DNA from: Nocardia flavorosea | GTDB lineage: Bacteria; Actinomycetota; Actinomycetes; Mycobacteriales; Mycobacteriaceae | DNA length: 64,000 bases | Direction of reading: 5' to 3' | Assembly: GCF_015477805.1 (NCBI RefSeq) | Contig: NZ_JADLQL010000004.1 | Span: 434,001 to 498,000, forward strand | Shown here: piece by piece, positions 27,135 to 37,700 of the stretch | Layout of the letters: every line of letters begins with the position of its first letter | Position numbering within the stretch: the stretch's first letter is position 1 | The notes under the pieces: generated by a model | The model's input: the letters and a program-made list of their open reading frames with translations, nothing else | What the model was told of the DNA's origin: nothing | Databases searched by the model: none | Translations under genes and position numbers: made by a program

Positions 27135-27917
27135 TCAGTCGTACGACTCGATCAAGCGTTCGTAGCCGTCGAGCAGCAACCCCAGACTCCGTTCGAAGAA
27201 CAAGTCTTCCCAGCTTCCGTCCTCCTGCTCGAATGCCTGGGCTCGCATCGCCGCCGTGACGGCGGGGAAGCGTTCGGGGTCGATCACGCGTTCGAGAATG
27301 TCCCAATCGCCGTCGGATTCCGGGTTGGCGGGGTCGATTTCGGCGACGAGGCGGACCCGCCCGATCACGAACAGTGTCAGGTTCACCACCAGCTGCATTT
27401 TGATCGGTTCCGGCACGCGGGTCTGCCCGAGCGCGGACAGGCCGGCCTCCAGCCAGGCCATGTTGTTGGGCCCCAGCGGGGGTGCGGTCATTCGCACACT
27501 GAGCCAGCCCGCGTGCTTGGTGATCAAGCGGTACTCCGCCCACGCCCACTCATGTAGCACCGTCCGCCATGGAGTGCCGGGCGCGGCCTGCGGCGGCGTT
27601 CCCAGGACCCGGTCCAGCGCGATCTCCACCAGCGTGGATTTACTGTCGACATAGCGGTACAGCGACATCGCGGTGAAACCGAGGCGCTCGGCGACCTTGT
27701 TCATCGACAGTGCGGCGAACCCTTCCTCGTCGGCGAGTTCGATGGCGGTGTCGACGATCTGTTCCAGGCTCAACCCGCGCCGTGGCCCGCGCGTTCCTTC
27801 CGGCGCCAGGCCCCACATGAGTTCGATCGATTTCGGTAGCGGCCGTTCGGTGTCCCTTGCGGCCCCTGGACCGTGCTGGGTCGCCACCTCCGGACGGTGG
27901 TCCGCTGCACTCGGCAT
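27135..27917 (-). CDS. TetR-family regulator, divergent from a drug-type ABC exporter
   Basis: 260-residue repressor with a 40-residue N-terminal extension, then the DNA-binding domain SLEQIVDTAIELADEEGF and helix-turn-helix SMNKVAERLGFTAMSLYRY, and a long C-terminal domain of the type found in tetracycline/anthracycline-type TetR proteins (TetR_C). ATG with AAGGA upstream. It is divergent from the DrrA-like ATPase gene and its intergenic region carries a TATACGGCATATA palindrome, so it probably represses that exporter until a drug binds. Confidence 0.9.
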   Translation of the reverse strand: MPSAADHRPEVATQHGPGAARDTERPLPKSIELMWGLAPEGTRGPRRGLSLEQIVDTAIELADEEGFAALSMNKVAERLGFTAMSLYRYVDSKSTLVEIALDRVLGTPPQAAPGTPWRTVLHEWAWAEYRLITKHAGWLSVRMTAPPLGPNNMAWLEAGLSALGQTRVPEPIKMQLVVNLTLFVIGRVRLVAEIDPANPESDGDWDILERVIDPERFPAVTAAMRAQAFEQEDGSWEDLFFERSLGLLLDGYERLIESYD

Positions 27918-28071
27918 CGATCTGGATCCTTCCCGTTGTCAGGCCACGTCCGCCGGACGGCGGTCCCGTTCGTACCGTCCGCCTGATGACGGCACCGAAC
28001 TTCTTCCTACCCCACCAGGTCTCCACACCGCTGTTGCATCCCGCTTTCAACTGTGTACCATCTAAGCAGAA

Positions 28072-28084
28072 TATATGCCGTATA
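28072..28084. promoter_or_regulatory. TATATGCCGTATA palindrome, likely operator of the adjacent TetR
   Basis: 13-bp near-palindrome (one mismatched pair, central C) about 40 bases before the exporter ATG, in the tetR/exporter divergent region. Similar TATAC-centred sites are typical for this TetR group. Confidence 0.5.
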
Positions 28085-28122
28085 CAGTTTATTGGACACA
28101 CGGTTATCGGAATGGAGCCGCA

Positions 28123-29070
28123 ATGATCGACCCACCCGCCATCTCCCTCACCGGTCTGGAGAAATCCTTCGGCGATCACCGGGTTCTCGCCGGTATCGAC
28201 CTCGATGTCGACCGCGGATCGGTGTTCTCCCTACTCGGTCCCAACGGCGCCGGGAAAACCACCATGGTGCGAATCCTGGCGACCCTGACCGGGCCGGACA
28301 GCGGAACCGCCCGGGTCGCCGGATACGACGTAGCGCAGGAACCGGACCGGGTCCGGGCCGCCATCGGGGTCACCGGCCAGTACGCCGCGCTGGACAAAGT
28401 CCTCACCGGCACCGAGAACCTGCACATGGTCGGGCGGTTGCTGCACCTGGGCCGGCCGGAAGTCCGCCGGCGCACCACCGAACTCCTGGAGCGCTTCGAT
28501 CTGGCCGCGGTCGCCGGGCGGCCCGCGAGCGCCTACTCCGGCGGTATGCGCCGCCGCCTCGATCTCGCCATGAGCCTGATGGGCCGGCCGGAGGTGGTCT
28601 TCCTCGACGAACCCACCACCGGCCTGGATCCGCGCAGCCGCCGCGAACTCTGGCAGGTCATCCGGGAACTGGTCGACGACGGCGTAACGGTCTTCCTCAC
28701 CACCCAGTACCTCGAGGAAGCCGACCAACTGGCCGACCGGATCGCGGTACTGCACGACGGCCGGATCGTCGCGGACGGCACCCCGGCCCAACTCAAACAG
28801 CTCACCCCCGGCGGCCATATCCTGTTCCGTTTCGCCGACCACGCGCACCTGGCCGCCGCGGCCCGCGCGACCGGTTTCCCCGAAACGGATCCGGACGAAC
28901 TCACCCTGCAGGTGCCGTCCGACGGGCAGGTCTCCCATCTCAAGCACCTGCTGGACGAATTCGCCGCGCTCGGGATCACCGTCGAACGGCTCAGCGTGCA
29001 CACCCCGGATCTCGACGATGTCTTCTTCGCACTGACCAGCCGGCCGGCCGCGGCCGTACCGGCCGCATAG
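28123..29070 (+). CDS. ABC exporter ATP-binding protein, DrrA-like
   Basis: 315-residue ATPase of a daunorubicin-resistance (DrrA)-type exporter. Walker A GPNGAGKTTM near residues 42-51, signature YSGGMRRRLD, Walker B VVFLDEPTTGLDPRSR, H-loop TTQYLEEAD, and the C-terminal extension typical of DrrA ending in TPDLDDVFFALT. It has its membrane partner directly downstream and a divergent TetR gene. The ATG at 28123 is behind GGAG; an upstream frame is not used since it overlaps the operator. Confidence 0.93.
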   Translation: MIDPPAISLTGLEKSFGDHRVLAGIDLDVDRGSVFSLLGPNGAGKTTMVRILATLTGPDSGTARVAGYDVAQEPDRVRAAIGVTGQYAALDKVLTGTENLHMVGRLLHLGRPEVRRRTTELLERFDLAAVAGRPASAYSGGMRRRLDLAMSLMGRPEVVFLDEPTTGLDPRSRRELWQVIRELVDDGVTVFLTTQYLEEADQLADRIAVLHDGRIVADGTPAQLKQLTPGGHILFRFADHAHLAAAARATGFPETDPDELTLQVPSDGQVSHLKHLLDEFAALGITVERLSVHTPDLDDVFFALTSRPAAAVPAA

Positions 29071-29109
29071 CGCGCCCGCGCATACCCCCACTCACAGAAA
29101 GCCACTCGC

Positions 29110-29877
29110 GTGACCACCCTCACCTACGCCGCACAGGACGCGGTAACCATGACGGCCCGCAATCTCCGTCATACGCTGCGCAGTCCGGATGCGCTGATCA
29201 GTACCCTCGCGCTGCCGATCATGATCCTGCTCATGTTCGTCTACGTCTTCGGCGGCGCCATGGACGTCGGCGGTGCCTTCGTCGATTACGTCGTACCCGG
29301 GATCGTCCTCATGTGCGCCTGTTTCGGCGCCTCGACCACGGCGATCAGCGTTTCGGTCGATATCGCCGAAGGAATCGTCGACCGCTTCCGCACCATGGCG
29401 ATCAGCCGATCGTCCTTCCTCACCGGACACATCACCGAAAGCCTGCTCCGCAATACCCTGGCCACGGCAGTAGTGGTGATCGTCGCACTCGCGATCGGCT
29501 TCCGGCCGACCGCCGACCCGCTGCGCTGGCTCGCCGCCGCCGCGCTGCTGGCCCTGGTGGTGGTGGCGCTGTCGTGGATGTCGGCGTGTTTCGGGTTGCT
29601 CGCCAGTAGTCCGGAGGCCGCCAACGGGTTCACCATCTTCGCCATGTTCATTCCCTACGTGAGCAGCGCCTTCGTTCCACCGGAGACCATGCCGGACTGG
29701 CTGCGCGGATTCGCCGAACACCAACCGGTGACACCGGTGATCGAAACCCTTCGCGGTTTGCTGGTCGGATCCCCCATCGGCGACAGCGCGATACTGGCGA
29801 TCGTCTGGTGGGGCGCCATCGCCGTGGTGTCCTACGGCACAGCACTGGTCCTCTTCCACCGTAAGACCCGGAACTGA
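29110..29877 (+). CDS. ABC-2 permease, DrrB-like
   Basis: 255-residue membrane partner of the DrrA-like ATPase with six predicted spans; the start MTARNLRHTLRSPDALISTL followed by PIMILLMFVYVFGG is typical of ABC-2 permeases. EGIVDRFRTMAISRS is the conserved cytoplasmic coupling loop. GTG start, 39 bases after the ATPase stop. Together they probably extrude a hydrophobic drug or lipid; substrate cannot be told. Confidence 0.92.
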   Translation: MTTLTYAAQDAVTMTARNLRHTLRSPDALISTLALPIMILLMFVYVFGGAMDVGGAFVDYVVPGIVLMCACFGASTTAISVSVDIAEGIVDRFRTMAISRSSFLTGHITESLLRNTLATAVVVIVALAIGFRPTADPLRWLAAAALLALVVVALSWMSACFGLLASSPEAANGFTIFAMFIPYVSSAFVPPETMPDWLRGFAEHQPVTPVIETLRGLLVGSPIGDSAILAIVWWGAIAVVSYGTALVLFHRKTRN

Positions 29878-30036
29878 CCCGGCTCCGCCGCCGAGCCGGC
29901 GGCCGCGACATCAGCCGGCGGTGTTGCGGGCCCCGGATCGGCGGTGGCGCGGTGGTGAGACATGACAGACTCACCGTCACATTCCCGTACTCTCCCACCA
30001 CCACCTTCGGCATACCGCTAGCCTGGGACATGTGAA

Positions 30037-30046
30037 CGTACGTACG
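30037..30046. promoter_or_regulatory. CGTACGTACG palindrome overlapping the tetR translation start region
   Basis: 10-bp perfect palindrome immediately before the GGAGG of the downstream TetR gene; possible autoregulatory site. Confidence 0.35.
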
Positions 30047-30055
30047 GAGGCCACA

Positions 30056-30736
30056 GTGAAACGGCGTCCGGACCCTGCGCTGGAATTGGAACTGCAGGAC
30101 GATCCGCAGGAACTCATGCCGCGGCGGCGTCCGACCCAGGAGCGCAGTAAGCGGAAGTTCGACGCGCTGCTGCAGTCGTCCCGGGAACTGCTGGTCGAGG
30201 TGGGTTTCGAATCGTTCACCTGTGAAGAGGTCGCGGCCCGGGCGGAAGTCCCGATCGGCACGCTCTATCAGTTCTTCGCCAACAAGTACGTCATCGTCTG
30301 CGAACTGAACCGGCAGGACCTGGTCGCGGTATCGCAGGAGCTGGCCGATTTCCACGGCGAGATCCCGTCGCTGGACTGGTTACGGCATATGAACCAGTTC
30401 GTCGATCATCTGGCCAGCCTGTGGATGACCGACCCGTCCCGCCGCGAGGTCTGGCTGGCCATGCAGTCCACCCCGTCCACGCGGGCCACCGGCGCGATCC
30501 ACGAAAAGGAATTCGCCGAGGTCGTATCGCAGATGCTGCGCCCGCTCACCCCGCGCACTCCCCGCGCCCGGCGCACCATGATGGCCGAGGTGCTGGTGCA
30601 CGTGGTGTATTCGATGCTGAATTTCTCGGTACAGGACGAGCAGAGCCACGCCGATGCCGTCGCCGAGCTCAAACGACTCATGGTCGCCTATCTGCTGGTG
30701 GCGGAAAAGGAATCCCGCACCGCCAGCCAAGGCTGA
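30056..30736 (+). CDS. TetR-family regulator
   Basis: About 226 residues with a typical DNA-binding domain: QERSKRKFDALLQSSRELL, then CEEVAARAEVPIGTLYQFF, and an all-helical ligand domain ending in a long helix with KRLMVAYLLVAEKE. The GTG at 30056 is preferred because GGAGG ends 5 bases before it; a GTG at 30032 would overlap the palindrome. Not similar to what I recall of FasR, although it lies upstream of acpS/fas on the other strand. Target is unknown; it may act on itself. Confidence 0.85.
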   Translation: MKRRPDPALELELQDDPQELMPRRRPTQERSKRKFDALLQSSRELLVEVGFESFTCEEVAARAEVPIGTLYQFFANKYVIVCELNRQDLVAVSQELADFHGEIPSLDWLRHMNQFVDHLASLWMTDPSRREVWLAMQSTPSTRATGAIHEKEFAEVVSQMLRPLTPRTPRARRTMMAEVLVHVVYSMLNFSVQDEQSHADAVAELKRLMVAYLLVAEKESRTASQG

Positions 30737-30754
30737 ACCACCCGCCGGCCGCGT

Positions 30755-31161
30755 TCACCGATCGAAGCCGCGGAAAACACCGTCGTCGTCGACGCCGTCT
30801 GCGTAGTCCTCGAAGTCCATGTTGCCGAGCAAGAAGTTGACCTCGACCTCGGCCACAGCGACCGGAGCGATCCGGAATACCGGCTCGCCGCCCCCTCCGG
30901 TATCGACTGCCGGTAACGGGTGCTCGGGTCGGTCATCGTGGTGGTGTCGGCGAGGAACATATAGGCCCGGTCACCGACCAGATCCGCCAGCTCGGCGGGG
31001 CTCAGCCCGTCGAGGGTCACGTCGTCGACGGGTGTCAGTTCTGTCATCGTGTCTTCGTCGTAGGAAGCGATGACCGACGCGAGGGTTTCGGCCCACGCAT
31101 CATCGTCGATGAAATCCCTACGCACCAGCAGCGATTCGCCGACGGGCAGAGTCCGTGCCAT
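30755..31161 (-). pseudogene. DUF6924 protein, frameshifted by one missing base
   Basis: The N-terminal part (MARTLPVGESLL to ADTTTMTDP, about 78 residues) and the C-terminal part (HPLPAVDTGGGGEPVFRIA to MDFEDYADGVDDDGVFRGFD) lie in different frames. Adding one base in the short G run at 30926-30928 (C run on the coding strand) joins them into a continuous 135-residue DUF6924 protein ending at the TGA at 30755-30757. The family has conserved MTDP and NMDFEDFA motifs on either side of the break. Either a true pseudogene or a sequencing error in a homopolymer. Function of the family is unknown. Confidence 0.8.
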
Positions 31162-31217
31162 ATGCCTGATTCTGCACTAGGACAGCCGAGCCCGGACACC
31201 CGGACCAGCGCATACGG

Positions 31218-31248
31218 AAAGGGCCCGGAGCGGGCGCTCCGGGCCTTT
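31218..31248. terminator. Terminator after acpS
   Basis: Inverted repeat AAAGGGCCCGGAGC with GCTCCGGGCCTTT (one bulged G) and a 4-base loop, in the gap between acpS and the DUF6924 gene; T-rich flank for leftward reading. Confidence 0.75.
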
Positions 31249-31261
31249 CGTTGTTTCCTGC

Positions 31262-31699
31262 TCAGTTCTCCGGCGACCGTCCTTCGATCAGGTCGGCCAG
31301 TTCACCCGGATCCTCCAGCACGACCATGGCGGCTGCGGTGTCCCCGTCGTGAGTGAGCGATAGGTGCACCCGGACCCGCGGCAGGAACTCTGCGGCCAGG
31401 CCGTGCAGTTTGATGCTCGGCCGGCCCCAGGCGTCGTTCACCACCTCGATCAGCGGGTACGGGTTGTCCCCGATCTGCGGGCGGCGGGCGAAGCGGGAGG
31501 AGGCCCAGGCTTTGAGCACGGCCTCCTTCGCCGCCCACCGCGCCGCGTAACTGCGGGCCGGATCGGTGGCCTTGCTCTGGCAGTAACGCCGCTCACCGGC
31601 GGTGAAACTTTCCCGGAGCATGGTCGTTCCGGCCCGTTCCAGTTGTTCGGTGAACTCGGAGATGGTCACCAAGTCCAAGCCGATTCCGAGGATGGTCAC
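31262..31699 (-). CDS. acpS: Holo-[acyl-carrier-protein] synthase
   Basis: Phosphopantetheinyl transferase of 145 residues that moves 4'-phosphopantetheine from CoA to the carrier serine of FAS-I (and probably other carriers). Seen: ILGIGLDLVTI at the start, FTAGERRYC, the RWAAKEAVLKAW signature with its metal-binding Glu and Lys, and a typical late LSLTHDGDTAAAMV. GTG start, 11 bases after the fas stop; it is the downstream gene of a fas-acpS operon as in mycobacteria. Fully consistent in length with actinobacterial AcpS of this type. Confidence 0.94.
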   Translation of the reverse strand: MTILGIGLDLVTISEFTEQLERAGTTMLRESFTAGERRYCQSKATDPARSYAARWAAKEAVLKAWASSRFARRPQIGDNPYPLIEVVNDAWGRPSIKLHGLAAEFLPRVRVHLSLTHDGDTAAAMVVLEDPGELADLIEGRSPEN

Positions 31700-31710
31700 A
31701 GTCGCGCAGC

Positions 31711-34700
31711 CTACGGTGTGCCGGCCGCGGCGGCATCGGTATCGCCGCCGACGAATCGACCGGTCTCGCAACCTGCGCCGTCGACCTGGTAGATGCCGTC
31801 ACCGAGGCGAGCGGTCTCGGACAACAGCACATCGGCTTCCAATCCGCGGATCTGTGCGGCGGGGGTACCGTCGCCACCGAACCGCCGGTCGGCCGGACGC
31901 TCGTAGAGCGCGGCGCCGCCGCACATCGCCTCGACGATGCGCTGCCGGCCGGCCAGCTGCCGCTCCTGTGCCCGGCGCTGGTACTCGTCGCGCCGACCCG
32001 GTTCGATCGCCTGGACGAAAGCCTGCGGATGCACCACCGCGAGCAGACCGGAGACATGCCCGAAGCCGAGCGAGGTGACCAGGCCGGCCTTGAGCGGGAA
32101 CCGGTCGCCGAACCGCAGCGCCTCGCGCAACCACACCAGATGCGGGTATTCACGCATCTTGTCGTCCACGCAGTCGAGGCTGCGGTTGGGCGGCACCACA
32201 CCGTTTTCCAGCACCTGGCACAGGCCGATCAACTGGAAAGCAGCCGCACCGCCCTTGGCGTGCCCGGTGAGGCTCTTCTGCGAGACCACGAACAGCGGGG
32301 CGCCGTCGGACCGGCCGATCGCCGCGGCCAGCCGCTCGTGCAGTTCGGATTCGTTCGGATCGTTGGCCGCGGTGGAGGTGTCGTGCTTGGAGACCACCGC
32401 GATATCGTCCGGGCCGACACCGAGTTTGCGCAGTTCCGCGGCGAACCGGGATTCCCGCCCGCCTCGGCCCGCACCGAGCGCGCCGAGACCGGGCGCCGGG
32501 ATGGAGGTGTGCACGCCGTCGGCGAAGGACTGCGCGTAGGCCACCACACCGAGCACCGGAAGACCCATTTCGAGCGCCACATCACCGCGGGCCAGCAGTA
32601 CGGTGCCACCGCCCTGCGATTCCACGAACCCGCCGCGCCGGCGGTCGTTGGCGCGGGAGAAGTAGCGGTCGCTGATTCCCTTGGCGCTCATGGCCGCCGA
32701 ATCCGCGGTCGCGGACATATCGCCGAAGCCGACGATGCCCTCGATGCCGAGATCGTCGAACCCGCCGGCCACGACCACCTCGGCTTTGCCGAGCTTGATC
32801 TTGTCGACGCCCTCTTCGACCGATACCGCGGCCGTCGCGCAGGCGGCCACCGGATGCACCATGGCGCCGTAGCTGCCCACATAGGACTGCACCACATGCG
32901 CCAGCGCCACGTTCGGCAGCGCTTCCTGCAGGATATCGTTCGGCCGCGGCTCTCCGAGCAGGTTGTCGACGTAGAGCGAGCGCATCGACGACATACCACC
33001 CATACCGGTGCCCTGCGTATTGGCCACCAGGCTCGGATGCACCCAGCTCATCAGTTCGGACGGGTTGAACCCGGACCCGACGAACGCGTCGACGGTGCAG
33101 GCGATATTCCACAGCGCGACCCGGTCGATCGAGGACGCCATATCGGCGGAGATACCCCACACCGTGGGATCCCAGCCGGTCGGGATCTGGCCGCCGACGG
33201 TACGCGAGAGTTTCGCGCGTCGCGGCACGCGGATCTCGGTCCCCGCCTTACGGGTCACCGTCCAGTCGCCGGAGTCGGCGACCGGGGTGATCACCGTATG
33301 CTCCGGTGCGGCCGCGTGGAAGGCGCGGGCCTCCGCTTCGCTGCCGACGGTGAACGACAGGTCCTGGTCGAGGAACACCGAGGTCATCAGCGGGCTGCTG
33401 TTGTCGACCATGGCGGCGTCGTCCTCGTACCGCCGGATCCCGCAGCGCTCGACCACCGCGTCGTGGTAACGCTCGGCCAGTTCGGCTTCGGGTACGTAGT
33501 CGCCGGATTCGGTGTCGTACCAGCCCGGTTTCGGATCGTTCTCCCAGGCCACCATGCCGGTGGTCCAGGCCAGTTCGAGGACGCCGGCCGCCGACAGTTC
33601 GTCGGAGACCTCCATCTCGAAACGGGTACGCGCCGAACCGTACGGCCCGAGTTCACCGGCGCCGACGATCACGACCATATCGGTGAGATCGGCGGTCACC
33701 GTGCCCCATTCGGGAACCGGCAGCGCCGAGGTCAGGGTCGGCGGCGCGGGCAGCGCGGCGATCCGCGGGCTGTCCGATTCCGCGGTGACCTCGGTGGTCT
33801 CGGCGTCCGCTGCCTCCTGCGCCTGCCGGGCCAGTTCGGGTAGATCGAGCTTCGCACCGGCCAGCCCGCCGGTGAGGTCGATCTGCTGCGGGCCGTCGGC
33901 GGTCACCGCACGCGCCCGTTCGGTGGCCCATTTCAGCAGTTCGTCGGCGATCTCGCCGGTCGACCAGGTCTGCACACCGGCCTTCTCCACGGCCTCGACC
34001 ATGGGGTCGTTGTGGCCCATCAGCCCGGTACCGCGGACCCAGCCGATCAGCGCGTGCACCAGGGTGACCCGCGCCGCCCACGACTTCTCGGCCCGCCACT
34101 TGGCGACCACGGCGTCCAGTGCGGCCTTGGCCTCACCGTAGGCGCCGTCACCGCCGAACAGGCCGCGGTTGGGCGAACCGGGCAGCACCACATGCAGTTT
34201 CGCGTCGACATCGTGATCGGCGCCCAGCTTGGACAGTCCGCCGATCAGCCGTTCGACCGACCACAGCAGGACCCGCATCTCCATTTCGGCGCGGGCGCCG
34301 GCATCGGCGAGATCACCGGCGACCCGCGGCGCCGCGAACGGCAACAGCAGGGTCGGGGTGAACGCGTCCTTGGTTTTGATCTTCGCGCCACCGGCGTTGT
34401 CGACCTGTTCGGTGCCGACCCACTCGATGAGAGCGTCGATATCGGTGTAGGAGGCCATATTCGCCGGGACCACCCACAGCGCGGCGCCCTGGCGAGCGTT
34501 CGCGCGGTAGAGGTCGCGGTAGAAACCGAGCCGGTTGTCGTCGAGCCGGGAGGTCGTGACGATCACGGTCGCGCCGCCGCCGAGCAGGCGCCCGGCGACC
34601 GCGGCGGCGATGGAGCCTTTGCTGGCGCCGGTGACCACCGCGATCTCGCCGGCCCACTCGCCGGCGGCGGTTTCGTCACGGGCCGCGGTCGCGATCCGCT

Positions 34701-37700
34701 CGTAGTGCCCGGCCAGTACCGATCGGGCTTCGTGCACGGCCCGCTGCCGCCACCAGTCAGCCTGCGCGGCAACGGCTTCACCCACACCGCGGAACCCGTC
34801 CACCGGCTGCTGCGCGGTTTCCGCGTCGTCTCCCAGCCACAACCGGGCCAGGTCCTCGCGGGCCGTGGCCCACCGGTCGTCGATGAGTACGGCCTTGCGA
34901 GCGTCGAAGGCCGGCGCGACCAGCCGCGGCCAGTCCGAGCCGAGTTCCGCCGATACCAGATCGACCAGGCCGTCGTCGGTGGTTTCCGCCGCGGAGACCT
35001 GCTCGTTCAAGCCGAGCTGCTCGAGGACCAGGCGGGCGGCCGAAGCCAGCACACCGTCTTTGCCGGTGATCTGTTCGGTGAATTCGCCGAGCGCGGCGGC
35101 GTCCACGGTCCCACCGGCGGAGCCGCCGGCCGCGGGCAGCGAAACCGCTACCCCGCGGCGGGCCGCGACGGCCTGGACGGCGGCGTCGATGGCGGCGTCC
35201 ACGGACGCACCGTCGGAGAGCGTCCCGGAAACGAGACCGCCCAGATCACCGCCGCGCACACTGGCGCCTTCGCGGGTGCCCAGCGAGACCTCGGCGGTGA
35301 TATGGCTGGCCCAGCCGTCACCGAGCTCCCAGACCTTCTTCACCCGTTCGGCGATCGCGGCCGGGCGTTTACCGGACGGCCCGAACACCTTGCGCAGGTG
35401 ATCGCCGATGGCATCGCTGAGCACCGAACCGAACGGCTTGTAGGTGCGGGCGAGCCGTTCCACGGTCGCGGAGAGCGCGCCCATATCGGCGTCGGCGGCA
35501 CCGTCGATGGCACCGAGCGAGAGCTCGGAGCCCAGGTCGACAAGCAACTGGTTACGCCGCGAGGACACACCGTCGCACAGACCCTCGATGGTGTCGACGG
35601 GCCCGATCTGGTCGAGGCGGAGTTTGGTCCACAGCGCGATCAGCACCCTGGTCGCATCCGCCGCGGTGAAGGCGATATCGTCCGGCCGTGGTCCCCCGGC
35701 GGCCGCCGGGGCGGCGGCCGCGGGCGCAGGCGCCGGGGCAGCAGCCGCGGCGGGCGCTTCGGCGACCTCCTCCACCGGCTCCTCCACGGGCGCCGGGTCG
35801 GTATCGGTCGAGTAGACGACCGCTGCCTCCCGCTCGATATTGAGGACTTCCACGGTGGCGGTGGTGAAATCGGGGAGCTTCAGCGTCTGGCTCGCCAGGT
35901 TGGCGACCGTCGGAGTGGCGCCCAGGCCGACCTCGACGAACCGCTCCACACCGAGTTCGCCGAACAGCAGATCCTGGGTTTCGATCCACCGCACCGGGCT
36001 GGCGAACTGCCAGGCCAGCAGTTCGATCAGCACCACCCGGCACAGTTCGCTGGGCCGCTGCGACCAGGAGTCGAAGTCCGCGAGCACCGCGGCCAGCGGT
36101 TCCGACGGCACCAGACCGGCGATCTCGGCGATGAATTCCCGTTCCAGCGAGAACAGCCGCGGCACCAGGTTCGGGATGTAGCGCCCGACCAGGACCTCCG
36201 GATGCAGTTCGGCCGGCAGCAGCTGTTCGAGTTTGCTGCGGAATTCCGGAACGCCCTTGCGCAGCACGGTGGAATGGAACGGCACATCGATACCGGGCAC
36301 CAGAATGAACGCGCGTTTCCCGCCGAATTCCGCACGGCGCCGTTCGATCTCGGCTTCCAGGGCGTCCAGACCGGCCACGGTGCCGGCGATGGCGTACTGC
36401 GAACCACGCAGGTTCAGGTTCACCACCTCGAGGAATTCCCCGGCCGCCTCGCCGACCCCGGCGACGAAACCGATCACCTCGTCGTCGGGCAGCCCGATCT
36501 GCGAGGGCCGGATGGCGGCCATCCGGTAGTCGCTGCGCCCCTGCGCATCCCGGGGCACCAGTTCGTGCATGGCCGATCCACGCTGGAACACGACCTCGAG
36601 CACGGCCTCCAGCGGCAGCACTCCCGCGACCGCGGCGAGCGCGTTGTACTCACCGACCGAATGCCCGGCCAGCAGCGAGCCCTCCACGAAGGCACCGGCT
36701 TCGCGCAGCTCCGCGACCTGCGCCACACCGAGGGTGGCCATCGCGACCTGGGTGAACTGGGTCAGGTGCAGTACACCGTCCGGGTGCCGATGTTCGACAC
36801 CGCGCGCCTTCAGATAGGTCGGGTTGTCGCGCACCACCGCGAGAATGGAGAAGCCGAGCGCTTCCCGGGTGTGCTTGTCCGCGCGGTCCCAGATCGCCTT
36901 GGCGGCCTTGGACCGGGTGCGGGCGTCGAGGCCCATGCCCTTGTTCTGGATGCCCTGGCCGGGGAACGCGTACACGGTCTTGGGCGCGGCGGTGCGCCCG
37001 GTCGCGGTCATCACCAGATCCCCGCCGGCCCGGCAGGACACCTCGATGATCTCCGCGCCGGCGTCGACGGCGACCCGCTCGACCCGTACGTCGATCTCGG
37101 CGCCCGGCCGCACCATCCCGAGGAACCGGGTGGTCCAGGCGGTGAGTGTGCGCGCCGGCACCGAAGCCTGCGGATCCACCGCCGACACCGCGTGCTGGGC
37201 GGCGGCCGACAGCCACATACCGTGCACGATCGGACTGCCCAGACCGGCCAGTTTCGCGGCCGCATCACTGGTGTGGATGGGGTTGTGGTCGCCGGAGACC
37301 GCGGCGAACGCGGCCATACTGCGCGGCGCGACCATGGTCACGTCCCGGCGGCGGCGGCGCGGGGTCTCGCCGGCGTCGGCGCTCACGGTGCCCGCGGCCC
37401 GCGGCGGATCGGTCAGCTCGCCCGCGCCGGTGCGGCCGCGGATGGCGAACCGTTCGGCGAGGCGGGCCAGCGGCACCACGTCCAGCCCCTGGTCGCGCAT
37501 CTCGCCGACGGTGACATTCACCTCGACCACGCGGCCGAGGTCGGTGTCGAGCACGGTTCCGGATTCGGCGCGCACCACGAGAATGCTGGTGGCATCGGGG
37601 AGTTCGCGCAGCAGTTCGACCTGGTGGTCCAGATGCACCAGGTCCAGCATGCCTTCGATCACGCTCGTATCGGCTTCGGTGCGTGCCGCGCCGAGCACCG

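Noticed and set aside
30056..30736. TetR gene near acpS/fas as FasR
   Set aside because: Its sequence does not match what I recall of FasR, and the fas operators are 11 kb away at the other end of fas; location alone is not enough.
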